DNA from: Thermococcus litoralis DSM 5473
GTDB lineage: Archaea; Methanobacteriota_B; Thermococci; Thermococcales; Thermococcaceae
Length of the DNA stretch: 64,000 nucleotides
Assembly: GCF_000246985.2 (NCBI RefSeq)
Contig: NC_022084.1
Location: 887,246-951,245 of the forward strand
Direction of reading: 5' to 3'
Shown: one piece after another, positions 51,690-62,091 of the stretch
Layout: each line of letters opens with the position of its first letter
Numbering within the stretch: the first letter of the stretch is position 1
Program-made: the position numbers and the translations under genes
The notes under the pieces: generated by a model
What the model was told of the DNA's origin: nothing
The model's input: only the letters and a program-made list of their open reading frames with translations
Databases searched by the model: none

Positions 51690-52934
51690 ATGAGCAATAA
51701 GGGATTGAACATTCTAAGGCATGAATTCTATAGAGACGCGTTTATCATGATGATTGCAGTTACACTATCTAATTTCTTTAACTACCTCTACCAGCTTCTA
51801 ATGGGAAGATTGCTCTCTCCTCAAGAATACGGAGAACTTTTCAGCCTATTGTCTTTATTCTATATATTTTCTGTGTTTTCAACAACTATAAACACCTCCA
51901 TAACTAAATTTACAGCAGTTTACGGAACAAGAGGGGAATACGGAAAGATAAAATCAATCCTAATTAAGGGGACGAAAGTTCTAGGGCTTTTTGGAATTAT
52001 GCTGTTTGGATTAATAGCTTTGATTTCTCCGCTGTTTTCTAAGTTCTTGCAGATTGAGGACAACAGCCTTTTGTTGGTTTTGTTTGCATCACTTCCCCTC
52101 TCAATGGTTCTCCCCATATATCAAGGGGCTTTGAGGGGAATGCAACGCTTCTTAGCATTAGGACTAAGCACTTCTTCCTGGGCGTTCTTTAAGGTGCTCT
52201 TTGGATTTTCCCTGGTTGCACTGGGCTACGGAGTTTTCGGAGGTCTCTTTGGAGTCTTTCTGGCACATATTGGAGCATTTCTCTTGACATTAGTATTTCT
52301 GAGGGACTTGTTTAAATACAAGGAAAAGGGAAATCTTGAAATTCGGGAGATCCTTTCGTACAGCAGTCTTGCATTCCTTGCAGTTCTTGCCTACACAACA
52401 ATGTGGAACATTGACGTTATTTTGGTCAAGCACTATCTATCCCCCCTAGAGGCAGGACAGTATTCCGCCATCTCCGTGTTGGGAAAGATTGTCCTCTTCG
52501 CTCCAGGGGCAATCGGTATGGTCATATTCCCTAAAGCAGCGGAAAAGCATGAAAAGGGCGAAGGGCACTTTCACGTACTGCTGAAGGGATTAGGCTTGAC
52601 GCTCTTGATTTCAGGTGGGATAGTTTTAGTCTATGCCCTGTTTCCGGAGTTCATTATCAAAATCATTTATGGGGCAAAATACCTCAGTGTTGCACCTTAT
52701 TTGTGGAGATACGGGCTGGCGATGATGTTCTTCTCGCTGGCGAGCGTAATGGTTAATTATTCCCTGTCAATAGGCAAGACAGATATTTTTCTTTACCTAT
52801 TAGGACTACTCGCAACTGAGATAGCTCTGTTATCTCTTGGAAGTAAGAATATTCCTACAATAATAACCATGTTAACTGGCGTGAGTATTTTAGGGACAAT
52901 CGTGCTGTTTATATATATTTGGAGGCATAGATAA
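51690..52934 (+). CDS. Wzx-like flippase
   Basis: About 414 residues, 12-14 hydrophobic segments. After MSNKGLNILRHEFYRDAFIM comes VTLSNFFNYLYQLLMGRLLS and PQEYGELFSL, the family N-terminal motif. First gene of the rightward operon to 61583. The start could also be ATG 51660 (424 residues). Its stop shares one base with the next start (TAATG). Confidence 0.85.
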   Translation: MSNKGLNILRHEFYRDAFIMMIAVTLSNFFNYLYQLLMGRLLSPQEYGELFSLLSLFYIFSVFSTTINTSITKFTAVYGTRGEYGKIKSILIKGTKVLGLFGIMLFGLIALISPLFSKFLQIEDNSLLLVLFASLPLSMVLPIYQGALRGMQRFLALGLSTSSWAFFKVLFGFSLVALGYGVFGGLFGVFLAHIGAFLLTLVFLRDLFKYKEKGNLEIREILSYSSLAFLAVLAYTTMWNIDVILVKHYLSPLEAGQYSAISVLGKIVLFAPGAIGMVIFPKAAEKHEKGEGHFHVLLKGLGLTLLISGGIVLVYALFPEFIIKIIYGAKYLSVAPYLWRYGLAMMFFSLASVMVNYSLSIGKTDIFLYLLGLLATEIALLSLGSKNIPTIITMLTGVSILGTIVLFIYIWRHR

Positions 52935-53659
52935 TGCCCAAGATATCAGTACTGATGCCCGCTTACAATGAGGGGGAAAACCTTAGAGAGGCAGTTATAG
53001 AGACCATGAAAGAGTTGAAAGGATTAGATCATGAAATAATCATAATCAACGATGGATCCAAGGACAATACTCTCGAAGTTGCAAAAGAACTCAGCGAGTC
53101 ATTTAGGAATGTTAGAGTTGTGAGCTACTCTAGGAACAGAGGAAAAGGGTATGCTTTGAAAAAAGGCTTTGAGAAGAGCAACGGTGAGATAATCGTATTC
53201 TTCGATGCAGATTTGGATATTCCCCCTTCTCAAATAAAGAGGTTCCTAAAAGCTCTTCAGAATGGATACGATGTTGTCATAGGCTCAAAATACCTTCCAG
53301 GAGCGAGGGTTATGTATTCCGAGAAAAGAAGACTATTCAGTATCTGGTACAGAACACTTGTTAAAATTTTGCTCAAGTTAGATGTTAGTGATACCCAAGT
53401 TGGGCTTAAAGTGTTTAGGAGGGAGGTTTTAGAGAAAGCGTTTTCCAAGATTTTGGTCAAAAAGTACGCCTTTGATGTGGAACTTTTGACCGTGATAAAC
53501 ATGTATGGGTACAAGATTTATGAACTGCCAATTAAAATTGAACATAAGAGTTTTAACTCGTCCATAAACTATAGAGCAATAGCGAGGATGTTTTTGGACA
53601 CTGCAGCAATAGTTTACAGAAAAAACATCTTGCATTACTACAATGGTGATAAAAAATGA
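52934..53659 (+). CDS. GT2 dolichyl-phosphate-sugar synthase-like enzyme (DPM1/ALG5 type)
   Basis: A 241-residue GT-A enzyme without C-terminal membrane segments. ISVLMPAYNEGENLREAVIE, IIINDGSKDNTLEVAKEL, metal motif IVFFDADLDIPP, GSKYLPGARV, DTQVGLKVFRREVL. Complete by family standards, unlike the GT2 at 30063. It probably loads a sugar on dolichyl phosphate for this operon. Confidence 0.88.
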   Translation: MPKISVLMPAYNEGENLREAVIETMKELKGLDHEIIIINDGSKDNTLEVAKELSESFRNVRVVSYSRNRGKGYALKKGFEKSNGEIIVFFDADLDIPPSQIKRFLKALQNGYDVVIGSKYLPGARVMYSEKRRLFSIWYRTLVKILLKLDVSDTQVGLKVFRREVLEKAFSKILVKKYAFDVELLTVINMYGYKIYELPIKIEHKSFNSSINYRAIARMFLDTAAIVYRKNILHYYNGDKK

Positions 53660-54735
53660 GAGTGCTATGGCTCAACTGGAAAGACATAAAGCATCCAGAG
53701 GCTGGGGGAGCGGAGGTTTATACTCATGAGATAGCGAAAAGGTTAGTTAAGAAAGGGCATGAAATTACGCTCTTTACTTCACACTTTGATGGGGCTAAAA
53801 AGAAAGAGGAAATTGACGGAATTGAAGTAATCAGGGGAGGGAAAATAGTTGGCGTCTTTAACACTGTCTATTCACATGCGAAGAGATTTTACAAGGAGAA
53901 TAAAAACGATTTTGATATAGTAATTGACGAAATAAATACTCGACCATTCTTAACCCCAAAATACGTTGATAAGCCAATAATCGCGTTAATACACCAACTG
54001 GCAGTTGAGTTTTGGGATTATAAAACCCTATTTCCAATTAATTTTATTGGGAAGCACATTTTGGAGCCCTATTGGTTAAAGCATTACCTGAATATAAAAA
54101 CGATAACCGTCTCTGAATCTACAAAGGAGGATTTGGAGAAATTAGGGTTTAAATATGTTGAGATAGTCTACAACGGGTTGGATAAGATTATTCTTGATAA
54201 TGTCCCTGAAAAGGAAGACGAATTTACAGCCATATTTGTTGGCAGGTTAACCCCAACCAAAAAGCCCGAGGACGCCGTGATAGCCTTTAAAATGCTCAAT
54301 AAGGGAAAAATGTGGATTGTTGGCAGAGGCGAACTTATGGAAAAGCTTAAAAAACGGTATAAGGACAAGAATATTGAATTTAAAGGTTTTGTGCCCGAGA
54401 AAGAAAAAATTGAACTCATGAAAAAGGCCCACGTATTGTTGGTTCCCGGAATAAGAGAAGGCTGGGGGAGGGTTGTAATTGAAGCCAATGCCCTAGGAAC
54501 TCCAGCCATCGGTTATAACGTTCCTGGGCTGAGGGATTCAATAAAGCACAACTACAACGGTTTGCTGTGTGAACCAAATCCCAAGGCTATGAGCAAAGCA
54601 CTTGGGGAATTGTATGAAGATGAAGCCCTTAGGAAAAGATTAAGTGAAAACGCTTTGGAATGGGCTAAAAGGTTTAATTGGGATGAGAGCGCGGAGAGGT
54701 TTGAGAGAATATTAAAATCCATTACCGGTGAGTGA
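53656..54735 (+). CDS. GT4-family glycosyltransferase
   Basis: A 359-residue GT-B enzyme: MRVLWLNWKDIKHPEAGGAE, VTVSEST-like TITVSESTKEDLEKLGFKYV, FVGRLTPTKKPEDAVIAFKM and donor motif IREGWGRVVIEANALGTPAI with E-x7-E. Overlaps the GT2 before it by 4 nt (ATGA). Confidence 0.87.
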   Translation: MRVLWLNWKDIKHPEAGGAEVYTHEIAKRLVKKGHEITLFTSHFDGAKKKEEIDGIEVIRGGKIVGVFNTVYSHAKRFYKENKNDFDIVIDEINTRPFLTPKYVDKPIIALIHQLAVEFWDYKTLFPINFIGKHILEPYWLKHYLNIKTITVSESTKEDLEKLGFKYVEIVYNGLDKIILDNVPEKEDEFTAIFVGRLTPTKKPEDAVIAFKMLNKGKMWIVGRGELMEKLKKRYKDKNIEFKGFVPEKEKIELMKKAHVLLVPGIREGWGRVVIEANALGTPAIGYNVPGLRDSIKHNYNGLLCEPNPKAMSKALGELYEDEALRKRLSENALEWAKRFNWDESAERFERILKSITGE

Positions 54736-54736
54736 A

Positions 54737-55682
54737 ATGGAGAATAAAGAGATGCCATTGGTTTCAGTGATTATTCCTACTTACAAACGAAAGGATAAGT
54801 TGAGGAGATTGCTAAATTCCCTACTTGAAAGTGACTATCCAAAAGATAAAATGGAAATTATTGTTGTAGTTGATGCTGATGGTGAAGATTACAGTGATTT
54901 GATGAAAGAGTTCCCCCAAAGTTAGGTTTATTTTTAATAAAGAGGAAAAATTTCTTGCTGAAAGTAGGAACATAGGCATTAAGAATTCAAATGGTGATTA
55001 TGTTTTTGTAATTGACGATGATAACGTTGTTGATAAAAAGTGCATAACAGAACTTGTTAATTTTTTGGAAAATAATCCTGACGTTGGGATAGCGGGACCC
55101 ATTATGTACTATTACAAGGACCCTCAAAGAATATGGTGCGCTGGCATAAAACGTAATTACTACACTTCAATTACCAAATTTATTGGAAGAGATGAAATAG
55201 ATAACGGGCAGTTTCTTAAACCATTTCCTTCAGAGGATTTTCCAAACTCTTTCATGGTGAGAAGAGACGTGATAAACAAAATTGGATACTTTGATAGTAG
55301 AAATTTCCCAATACATTATGACGAAGCCGATTTTTGTAAGCGGGCTTGGCTTGCTGGATATCAGATCTATACTGTTCCAAAGGCCAAGGTTTGGCACGAT
55401 ATTCCCTTTAGAAAGGAAATAAAGGAGAAAGGGAGATATTTCCATGTGCATAATGAGATGAGAGCTTATTATACGGGCCGCAATAGAATATTATTCCATA
55501 GGAAATACTCCGGATTACACCAATTCCTAATATTTCTCATTGTGTTTAATCCTATTATAACGATATATTATTTAGGTATTATTCTACTGGGTCTAAACGA
55601 ACCCATCAGTAAAAGAATAACCATATTGAGAAGATATCTAAAGGGTATAATTGATGGAATAATGAAGGGTGATATTACATGA
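54737..55682 (+). pseudogene. GT2-family glycosyltransferase, frameshift in C5 run
   Basis: About 314 residues when repaired. The first frame (MENKEMPLVSVIIPTYKRKD to EFPQS) stops at 54925. From the C5 run 54914-54918 the family sequence continues in another frame: KVRFIFNKEEKFLAESRNIG, then the metal motif FVIDDDNVVD and ENNPDVGIAGPIMYYYKDPQ to 55682. Removal of one C restores it. Two C-terminal hydrophobic stretches (IFLIVFNPIITIYYLGIILL). May be a sequencing error or a recent inactivation. ATG 54737 is set by GGTGA. Confidence 0.85.
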
Positions 55683-56852
55683 AAGTTGCATTAATAACAA
55701 AATACTTTCTACCAGTTAAAGGTGGAATAGAAAACCATTGCGCTAATCTCGCTATATATCTTCACAAACTGGGAATAGATGTAGAAATACACACTTCAAG
55801 AGACAACCTAACTGAGAGAAATATACTCCCAACGTTTGAAGTATTTAATAGTGGTGTCAAAGTATATAGGCATTCTAGGTTCTGGAAATTCAGCGATATT
55901 GAAAAATTTGATATTGTTCATTTACACAATTTCAATATATTTCCACACATGTTAATATTTCTAAAAGTTATAATACAAAGGAAAATACTAAATAAAAAAC
56001 CCCCGCAATTATTGTGACGTTACACGGTGGATTTAATCCATGGTGGGAGGAATTTTCCCTATTTAAACGGATTATTAAGAAAGCATATCATTTAACTCTA
56101 GGGCGTTTCCTATTAAATTTTGCAGCAGACTATATAATTGTACTTAATGAACAAGAAAAAAAAGAGTAATCCCAAAAATATCAAAAACAAAAATCTTGGT
56201 AATCCCCAATGGTGTGGAAGATGATGCATATAAATTGCCAAGATTTAATCTGGATGATAATATTGGCAAATATCATCCATATATTTTATTCATTGGCAGG
56301 ATATCCCCTGTGAAGAACATTGAGGAGATAATTAAATATGTTTCTAAGCTCAAGGAAGTTAATCTTATAATTGCTGGGCCCATCCAAGATAAGGTATACT
56401 TTAATCGGTTACATGCCATTTCTAGACAGCTAAATGTAGATGGTAGAATTAAATATATTGGTGAAGTATTAGGGGAGCATAAATATAAACTTATTGACAA
56501 TTCTATTGCAGTCATTCTCTTATCGAAGCAAGAAGCCGATCCGATAGTTGTAAAAGAAGCAATAACACGGGGAAAACCAGTACTCATCAATAAGCTGTTA
56601 CAATTGTCATTTTTCAAAAAAAGTATGGAATGTATTTTTGTAATCAACGATGTTAGTACTTTTAGAAAATTATTAATTGACATTCTCACAAATCAGAAAA
56701 AATACTTGAAAAGTGGGCATAGATGTAGGATAAAAGCCAAAGAGTGGAAATGGGAAACAGTTGCAAAAAGGACATTTAAGGTATATAAAACAAGCCTTGG
56801 AGGGAAAGTAAAATGGAAACCAAAGAATATAAGGTCGGGATATTCAAGATAG
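55679..56852 (+). pseudogene. GT4-family glycosyltransferase with two homopolymer frameshifts
   Basis: The first frame, MKVALITKYFLPVKGGIENH to 56017, breaks in the A6C5 run at 55994-56004. The middle part, TPAIIVTLHGGFNPWWEEFS to LNEQEKK, breaks in the A8 run at 56156-56163. The last part, VIPKISKTKILVIPNGVEDD through YILFIGRISPVKNIEEI to 56852, completes a GT4 of about 390 residues. The donor region (SKQEADPIVVKEAITRGKPV) keeps E-x7-E. Overlaps its neighbours as in an operon. Either two errors or a decayed gene. Confidence 0.82.
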
Positions 56853-57868
56853 TGCTTCCAGCAAGTTATAAGACCACAGTAGGTGATATCGAGGAACTAC
56901 AGAAAGTGTATCAAGCAATCACAGAAGAAATTGGGACGAGATATTATCTTGAGTTTATACCCTCAGATAAGGATATTCAAAAATATTCTTCTAAGAACAG
57001 ATATTCATACACAGAAGGACCATATAAATTAGAAATAGTGAGAGAAGGATCTTCAATTTATATACACAATAGGGGATATAGCTCGAAATTTATAATTGAA
57101 AAACTGATGTTCTTAGCATTATTAGAGCAGGGTTTTTCACGAATACATGGAGGTGGAGTCCAAGATCTTACATCCAAGTCTGTAATGATCCTAGCAGGAA
57201 GTGGGGGGGTAGGAAAGACAACCACTATACTATCTCTCCTTATGAAGAACCCGACATTAGCGTTCATGGGAGATGATATCGTTGTAGTTGACCAAAATGG
57301 GACTGCATACCCAATTTTCAGAAAAATTAACGTTTACACATATCACAACCAGTATCTCAAGAATATTACTTTAAAAGATAATATCCTTCGGGATATATTA
57401 ACTAAAACTATTAACAAAGGTATTAATATTTTCAGGAACTTCCTTAGTGTGTCCTACGAGATTCCTCTTTACTCTACTGGGTGGATCGGCGAGTATGATA
57501 TCCAAGAATTGTTTGATATCCCCAAGGGAACACGTGGCAAAGTGACAACCGTAGGTTACCTTGAGAAGTCAGATACTTTGAAAGTTTGTAACTCCGAGTC
57601 TGATAATATAATCACTGCCCTAGTAAACGAAACAATAGCTGAAGAGACATGGGGGCATGTAAACAAGTTTTACGGAATAGCAACTAACATTTTTAGAATT
57701 AATCCTGCAGTTAGGATGTATAGCATTCTTCAGAACGCACTTGAAGGTACCCAGATGATTCATATAAGATTGCCCAAGATAGATACTGAAACTCGTAGTA
57801 AGCTTGTTTCAATATTAGAGGAGGTCTATGGGAATGGTAAAAAGGGAATTAAAGGTTCAGTATCCTGA
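56813..57868 (+). CDS. HPr-kinase-like P-loop protein
   Basis: A 351-residue protein. An N-terminal alpha/beta domain of about 115 residues is followed by VMILAGSGGVGKTTTILSLL, a P-loop, and LAFMGDDIVVVDQNG, matching the HprK/P arrangement of P-loop then G-D-D at the second metal site. Relatives are found in polysaccharide gene clusters; the substrate is unknown and phosphorylation of a sugar or small molecule is a guess. Overlaps the GT4 gene by 40 nt and the large membrane gene by 41 nt, so it is tightly coupled. Confidence 0.65.
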   Translation: METKEYKVGIFKIVLPASYKTTVGDIEELQKVYQAITEEIGTRYYLEFIPSDKDIQKYSSKNRYSYTEGPYKLEIVREGSSIYIHNRGYSSKFIIEKLMFLALLEQGFSRIHGGGVQDLTSKSVMILAGSGGVGKTTTILSLLMKNPTLAFMGDDIVVVDQNGTAYPIFRKINVYTYHNQYLKNITLKDNILRDILTKTINKGINIFRNFLSVSYEIPLYSTGWIGEYDIQELFDIPKGTRGKVTTVGYLEKSDTLKVCNSESDNIITALVNETIAEETWGHVNKFYGIATNIFRINPAVRMYSILQNALEGTQMIHIRLPKIDTETRSKLVSILEEVYGNGKKGIKGSVS

Positions 57869-60800
57869 TTTGGTTTTAATAATTCTCTTTTTGTTACTAT
57901 CATTATCAATAGAGCAATGGTTTGGTGGACTATTTTATATCCATCAGATTGATTCATCATTTTACTTGAATCCAACCAAGCGCCTCACAGATGTGACTTA
58001 TATTTGGAAGGACCAGAACTCCCTTGGATACTCAATGGCAGAATTCAATTTAATACCTTTTTATGCATTTCAAATTGGCCTATTAAGAACATTAGAATTC
58101 ATAGGTTTTGATAGCTGGAGATCTCTCGTATATTCTCAGATGATAATCTATTACCTGACCGTATTCATGAGTTTTAGTTTTTCTTACATGTTCTTCAAGA
58201 AGATTTATGAATTATATAACCGTAAAGATATAACAGTAAAGAGATATTTAGTTCCTGCGATGGTGTCTATATTTTATGTCATAAACCCTCACACAATTAG
58301 TGTGGTCTTCTGGAGATACATGAGTTGGTCGAGGTTTTGGTTTGGTGCTCCACTTTTGGGATATATATTTATTAGATACCTCGAGACAAAGCATATGAAA
58401 TATATACTTATATCAGCTTTGTTATTCTTCACCCCTCTTGCCTCGGGATTTTCAGTGGTTGGGTTCTTATTGCTTTACTCACTGTGGGCCATCTTGGGTA
58501 TTGTTTACAATGTTCTCTCTCAAGAACATCCATTTAAAACGTTCAGACATTTAGTCACGTTTATTGCGATGTTCACGTTTCAAATAATGTGGATACTTCT
58601 ACCTCTCTATTTTTCCCTGACTCATACGTACCAATATGCTATTTCTCTTTCATCCGCAACTCCGGAGGACATGTTAAAGTATTCCTCAAAGTTTACAACT
58701 GTTATAAATATTTTTAGACTGATGGGCAATCATCTCCTTTATAGTACTTACGAAGATGGGTATCCATACGTGTGGGTTGAATCATATCTCCATGGCATTC
58801 CCTCTGTTTTGATTTTATTGTTTGTAATAATTATTATGTTGCCGTTGCTGACGTTTAAAATGGCAGAAAAAAGAAAAATAAGTGCATATTTGGCAATAAT
58901 ATCCATCTGGACTCTGCTGGTTATTGTGATGAAGGGAATGGCCCCCCCCATGCAGTATATTGGAAAGTCGCTCCTTAAGCTGAATCCGGCATTCTTTAGA
59001 CACCCCTACGATCGTTTCATTAGTCTATACGTGATATTGTTTGGGATACTACTTGTATTTTCTTTCAGTGAATTACTCTCACGTGTTGCTCTCACTTCAA
59101 AGAGAGTTCTTTCTCTATTCATGCTTTTCATGATTTGTATTTATGCAATTGGATATCCTTTCTTTAATGGTGATATAATACCTCCTCAAGATCGAATTAC
59201 ACTTCGGGGGACAGAATATGACAAATTGGGAAACTTAACCTTGGAAGGAAGTTTGTTAATTATGCCATTTTCATTATACAGAGAGTATTCATATAACATC
59301 TCTGGACGCATAAATCATCCAAATGCAAAATCTATTGCATATGCCTTTGTAAGTTCCAAGCCCGTATATACCACAATTAGATATGCTTCATCAGAACAAG
59401 ATAAAATTTTCCTTGATTACCTATATTCATATATTATCTCCAATAACAGCGTTGCATTTATAAATATGCTTATAAAGTTTGGATTTAAGTATATTCTTCT
59501 CCAAAAAGACTTTAGTTCCAGATATTTAAACACCGACTATGCAACAGCAGCTAAGAAGATGACATCCTTTTTGTTACAGTTAAATCGTTCCAAATTGATA
59601 GTCCCTGTGTTGAACACTAAGGATTTCACTCTCTTTAAAATTCCCACAAACAACGTAACTAACAGAATCAATGTAGGCAGGGTATCTTTACTGTCAGAAC
59701 ATAGTCTCTTCAATATTCCTCCCCAATCTGTAAATTTTGTATGTTTCCCCCACACATATCAGCACCCACTAAAACTTTTATCAATGTCAAATATAATTCT
59801 ATTACGTGAATCTAAACCAATAAACATCTTTACTTGTGTTGCTAATAGTACTTTTATATCCCCTCTGAGCTTCAGTAGCCAAGGATGGAAGAAAATAGCA
59901 TATGGGGTTGAGAAAATTGCTTATTCAGACACCACATACTTTATACCCAACTCATTTAACATGTCGCAGTTTAAAGAGAGATATGAAGTACTAAGGATGG
60001 ATTTTGAGAGTCCTAAAGAATATGCCCAGAGAAAAACCGGAGTATATACCTTGTCTCTCTCCACAGATGCCATTAGTGGAAATTATAGCCTCAACATAAG
60101 CACATGCACCAACAAAAAGAGATGGTCATATGTTTCAAGTCCAGAGATAAATGTTACTCCTGGGGAAGTGCTATTAGTACATACAGCAACAAAAGTGTAT
60201 AATCTACAAAGAGTTCATGTCGCTATAGCAGGTTATTCCAATATAACACACAAATGGGAATATCTCGAATTTGCGCCACCCGGAACAGATGGATTTACTC
60301 CTTGGAAGAGCCATATAAGAATATTGCAAGTACCAGAGAACATTACTAAGATTAAATTAGTCTTGAATGCAGGATGGGTTTACAATACAACCACAGATAG
60401 ATGTGGTTATGCACTATTTGATGACATTTGGATATATAATATTACTGGATCTCTCCCAAGAACCAAACTTATTGGAAGGATAGATATAAAAGAAAGCCAG
60501 AATTATCACTTAATTATCCGCTACTTTAAGAACCAGAAGGGCGGCGCAATAAGGGTTTATTTAGATGGAACTCCAATATACATCAGAACCAAAGACCAGC
60601 TTAACAAATTCGTTTGGGAAGATCTGGGAACATTCAATCTTGAAAAAGGAGAACACAAGATAGTCCTTGAGAACGTTAGAGGATTTAACGCGGTTAATCT
60701 ATTTGCGTTGATACCTGAAAACGAGTACAATAAAGCAAGAAAAGAGGCTATAGAACTATTGCAGAACAAGACTATAATATATCTATTCGAAGCAGAATCC

Positions 60801-61583
60801 GATTTATACAGGGAAAACGTCGAGATTATAAAAGACTTCAACGCAAGTAACGGAGAGGCCATAAAATTCAACCAGAAGGGAAAAGCATGGCAAAACGTGG
60901 AGATAGTGAAGAACAGTACCTACAGACTTGCATTAAAGGGCAACGGTACATTTAATATATCCATAGGAGACTATAAGTATGTTTTAACTGTAAACAATTC
61001 AACATTTGAATATACCCCACTGTTCTACTTGAGAAATGGAGAATACAAATTAGAAATAACACCTACATCAAAGGACGCCCTCTTGGACGTGGTCTGGCTC
61101 TACTCAACGGATAAAAACGAAACACTCGAAGAGCTCTTCCAAACAAATGAAACTCCCGCCACAGTCCAAAACTACACAAAGATTAACCCAACCCTCTGGA
61201 AGGTCAAAGTCAACGCAACAAAGCCCTTCTTCTTAACTTTCGCCGAATCCTATGATCCGCTGTGGGAAGCAAGAGTTTACAAGAACGGCAAACTCGTGGA
61301 AAAAGTCTCCCCAGTTCCCGTATATGGGGTCATCAACGGCTTCTGGATCAACCAGACCGGAAACCTTGAAATAGTCTTGAGATACACCCCGCAGGACTGG
61401 TTCGAAAGGGGATTAATAATATCCTTAACAACCTTCATCCTCAGCGTATTCTACATCTTCTACGACTGGAGGAGAGAAAAAGGAGACAAATGGGCCAAGA
61501 GATTGGAAAGAAAAGCTAAGAAATTCCTGGATAAATTAAAGCAAAGAATCCGCTTCAAGAACTTAAGGAAGTTATTTATGTAA
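57828..61583 (+). CDS. large GT-C-like membrane protein with extracellular beta domains
   Basis: A 1251-residue protein, last in the operon. Residues 1 to about 430 have roughly 12 membrane segments; the first external loop (FYIHQIDSSFYLNPTKRLTD) resembles AftD/DUF3367-type GT-C transferases. Residues 450-1200 are extracellular, with several N-X-S/T sequons and beta-sandwich-like carbohydrate-binding parts (YHLIIRYFKNQKGGAIRVYL, then AESYDPLWEARVYKNGKLVE). One final membrane segment at about 1205-1225 and a basic tail. GAGGAGGT precedes ATG 57828. Could be a glycosyltransferase or a polymerase; not proven. Confidence 0.7.
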   Translation: MGMVKRELKVQYPDLVLIILFLLLSLSIEQWFGGLFYIHQIDSSFYLNPTKRLTDVTYIWKDQNSLGYSMAEFNLIPFYAFQIGLLRTLEFIGFDSWRSLVYSQMIIYYLTVFMSFSFSYMFFKKIYELYNRKDITVKRYLVPAMVSIFYVINPHTISVVFWRYMSWSRFWFGAPLLGYIFIRYLETKHMKYILISALLFFTPLASGFSVVGFLLLYSLWAILGIVYNVLSQEHPFKTFRHLVTFIAMFTFQIMWILLPLYFSLTHTYQYAISLSSATPEDMLKYSSKFTTVINIFRLMGNHLLYSTYEDGYPYVWVESYLHGIPSVLILLFVIIIMLPLLTFKMAEKRKISAYLAIISIWTLLVIVMKGMAPPMQYIGKSLLKLNPAFFRHPYDRFISLYVILFGILLVFSFSELLSRVALTSKRVLSLFMLFMICIYAIGYPFFNGDIIPPQDRITLRGTEYDKLGNLTLEGSLLIMPFSLYREYSYNISGRINHPNAKSIAYAFVSSKPVYTTIRYASSEQDKIFLDYLYSYIISNNSVAFINMLIKFGFKYILLQKDFSSRYLNTDYATAAKKMTSFLLQLNRSKLIVPVLNTKDFTLFKIPTNNVTNRINVGRVSLLSEHSLFNIPPQSVNFVCFPHTYQHPLKLLSMSNIILLRESKPINIFTCVANSTFISPLSFSSQGWKKIAYGVEKIAYSDTTYFIPNSFNMSQFKERYEVLRMDFESPKEYAQRKTGVYTLSLSTDAISGNYSLNISTCTNKKRWSYVSSPEINVTPGEVLLVHTATKVYNLQRVHVAIAGYSNITHKWEYLEFAPPGTDGFTPWKSHIRILQVPENITKIKLVLNAGWVYNTTTDRCGYALFDDIWIYNITGSLPRTKLIGRIDIKESQNYHLIIRYFKNQKGGAIRVYLDGTPIYIRTKDQLNKFVWEDLGTFNLEKGEHKIVLENVRGFNAVNLFALIPENEYNKARKEAIELLQNKTIIYLFEAESDLYRENVEIIKDFNASNGEAIKFNQKGKAWQNVEIVKNSTYRLALKGNGTFNISIGDYKYVLTVNNSTFEYTPLFYLRNGEYKLEITPTSKDALLDVVWLYSTDKNETLEELFQTNETPATVQNYTKINPTLWKVKVNATKPFFLTFAESYDPLWEARVYKNGKLVEKVSPVPVYGVINGFWINQTGNLEIVLRYTPQDWFERGLIISLTTFILSVFYIFYDWRREKGDKWAKRLERKAKKFLDKLKQRIRFKNLRKLFM

Positions 61584-61617
61584 TCAGTATAAATTCCGAT
61601 CTGATATTAGGCTGAAA

Positions 61618-62091
61618 CTATCGCCCTTTCAGGACTTCTCCTAAACTCTCTATTGGGGCGTAAAAGCCATTTTTAACCATCTCTCTTAGAATTCTATCCG
61701 CCTCTTCCAGTGTTAGAATGCCAGTTTTGACGCTCAATGCTAGAACACTAATTGTGCCAGAAACTTTAACTCCTAAAAGATACGCAGCCTTTCTGGCATC
61801 TGAATCATCACTAAGAAATATTCCCTTTCTATTTTTTGCCACTGCGATGCAGGAGGCTTCTCCTTTCCCTAAGCTCACCCGAAGTTTTTCGTAAAGTCTA
61901 ATTTCCTCATTTTCGAGTTCTACGACTTTAAAAGGAAGTTCAACCTTTGGCAAAATCCCTCTTTTGAGTCCGAGGTTGAATTCTTCCAGAACTTCCTTCG
62001 TTATTATAGAATCTCCTAGAACATCTTTTAATAATTCGAGCTTTCCAACCTTAGCAAAGTTTGATACCACTGTATTATCAATCACAAACAC
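61618..62091 (-). CDS. DUF3368 PIN-like toxin
   Basis: A 157-residue protein. MFVIDNTVVSNFAKVGKLEL holds the first acidic residue; LGKGEASCIAVAKNRKGIFL and SDDSDARKAAYLLGVKV hold the rest. TGILTLEEADRILREMVKNG is the usual DUF3368 tail. Overlaps the UPF0175 antitoxin gene by 10 nt. A partial copy of this locus is at 63537-63827. Confidence 0.87.
   Translation of the reverse strand: MFVIDNTVVSNFAKVGKLELLKDVLGDSIITKEVLEEFNLGLKRGILPKVELPFKVVELENEEIRLYEKLRVSLGKGEASCIAVAKNRKGIFLSDDSDARKAAYLLGVKVSGTISVLALSVKTGILTLEEADRILREMVKNGFYAPIESLGEVLKGR

Noticed and set aside
56273-56689. 138-residue minus-strand open frame
   Set aside because: Antisense to the GT4 C-terminal half; no supporting signal.
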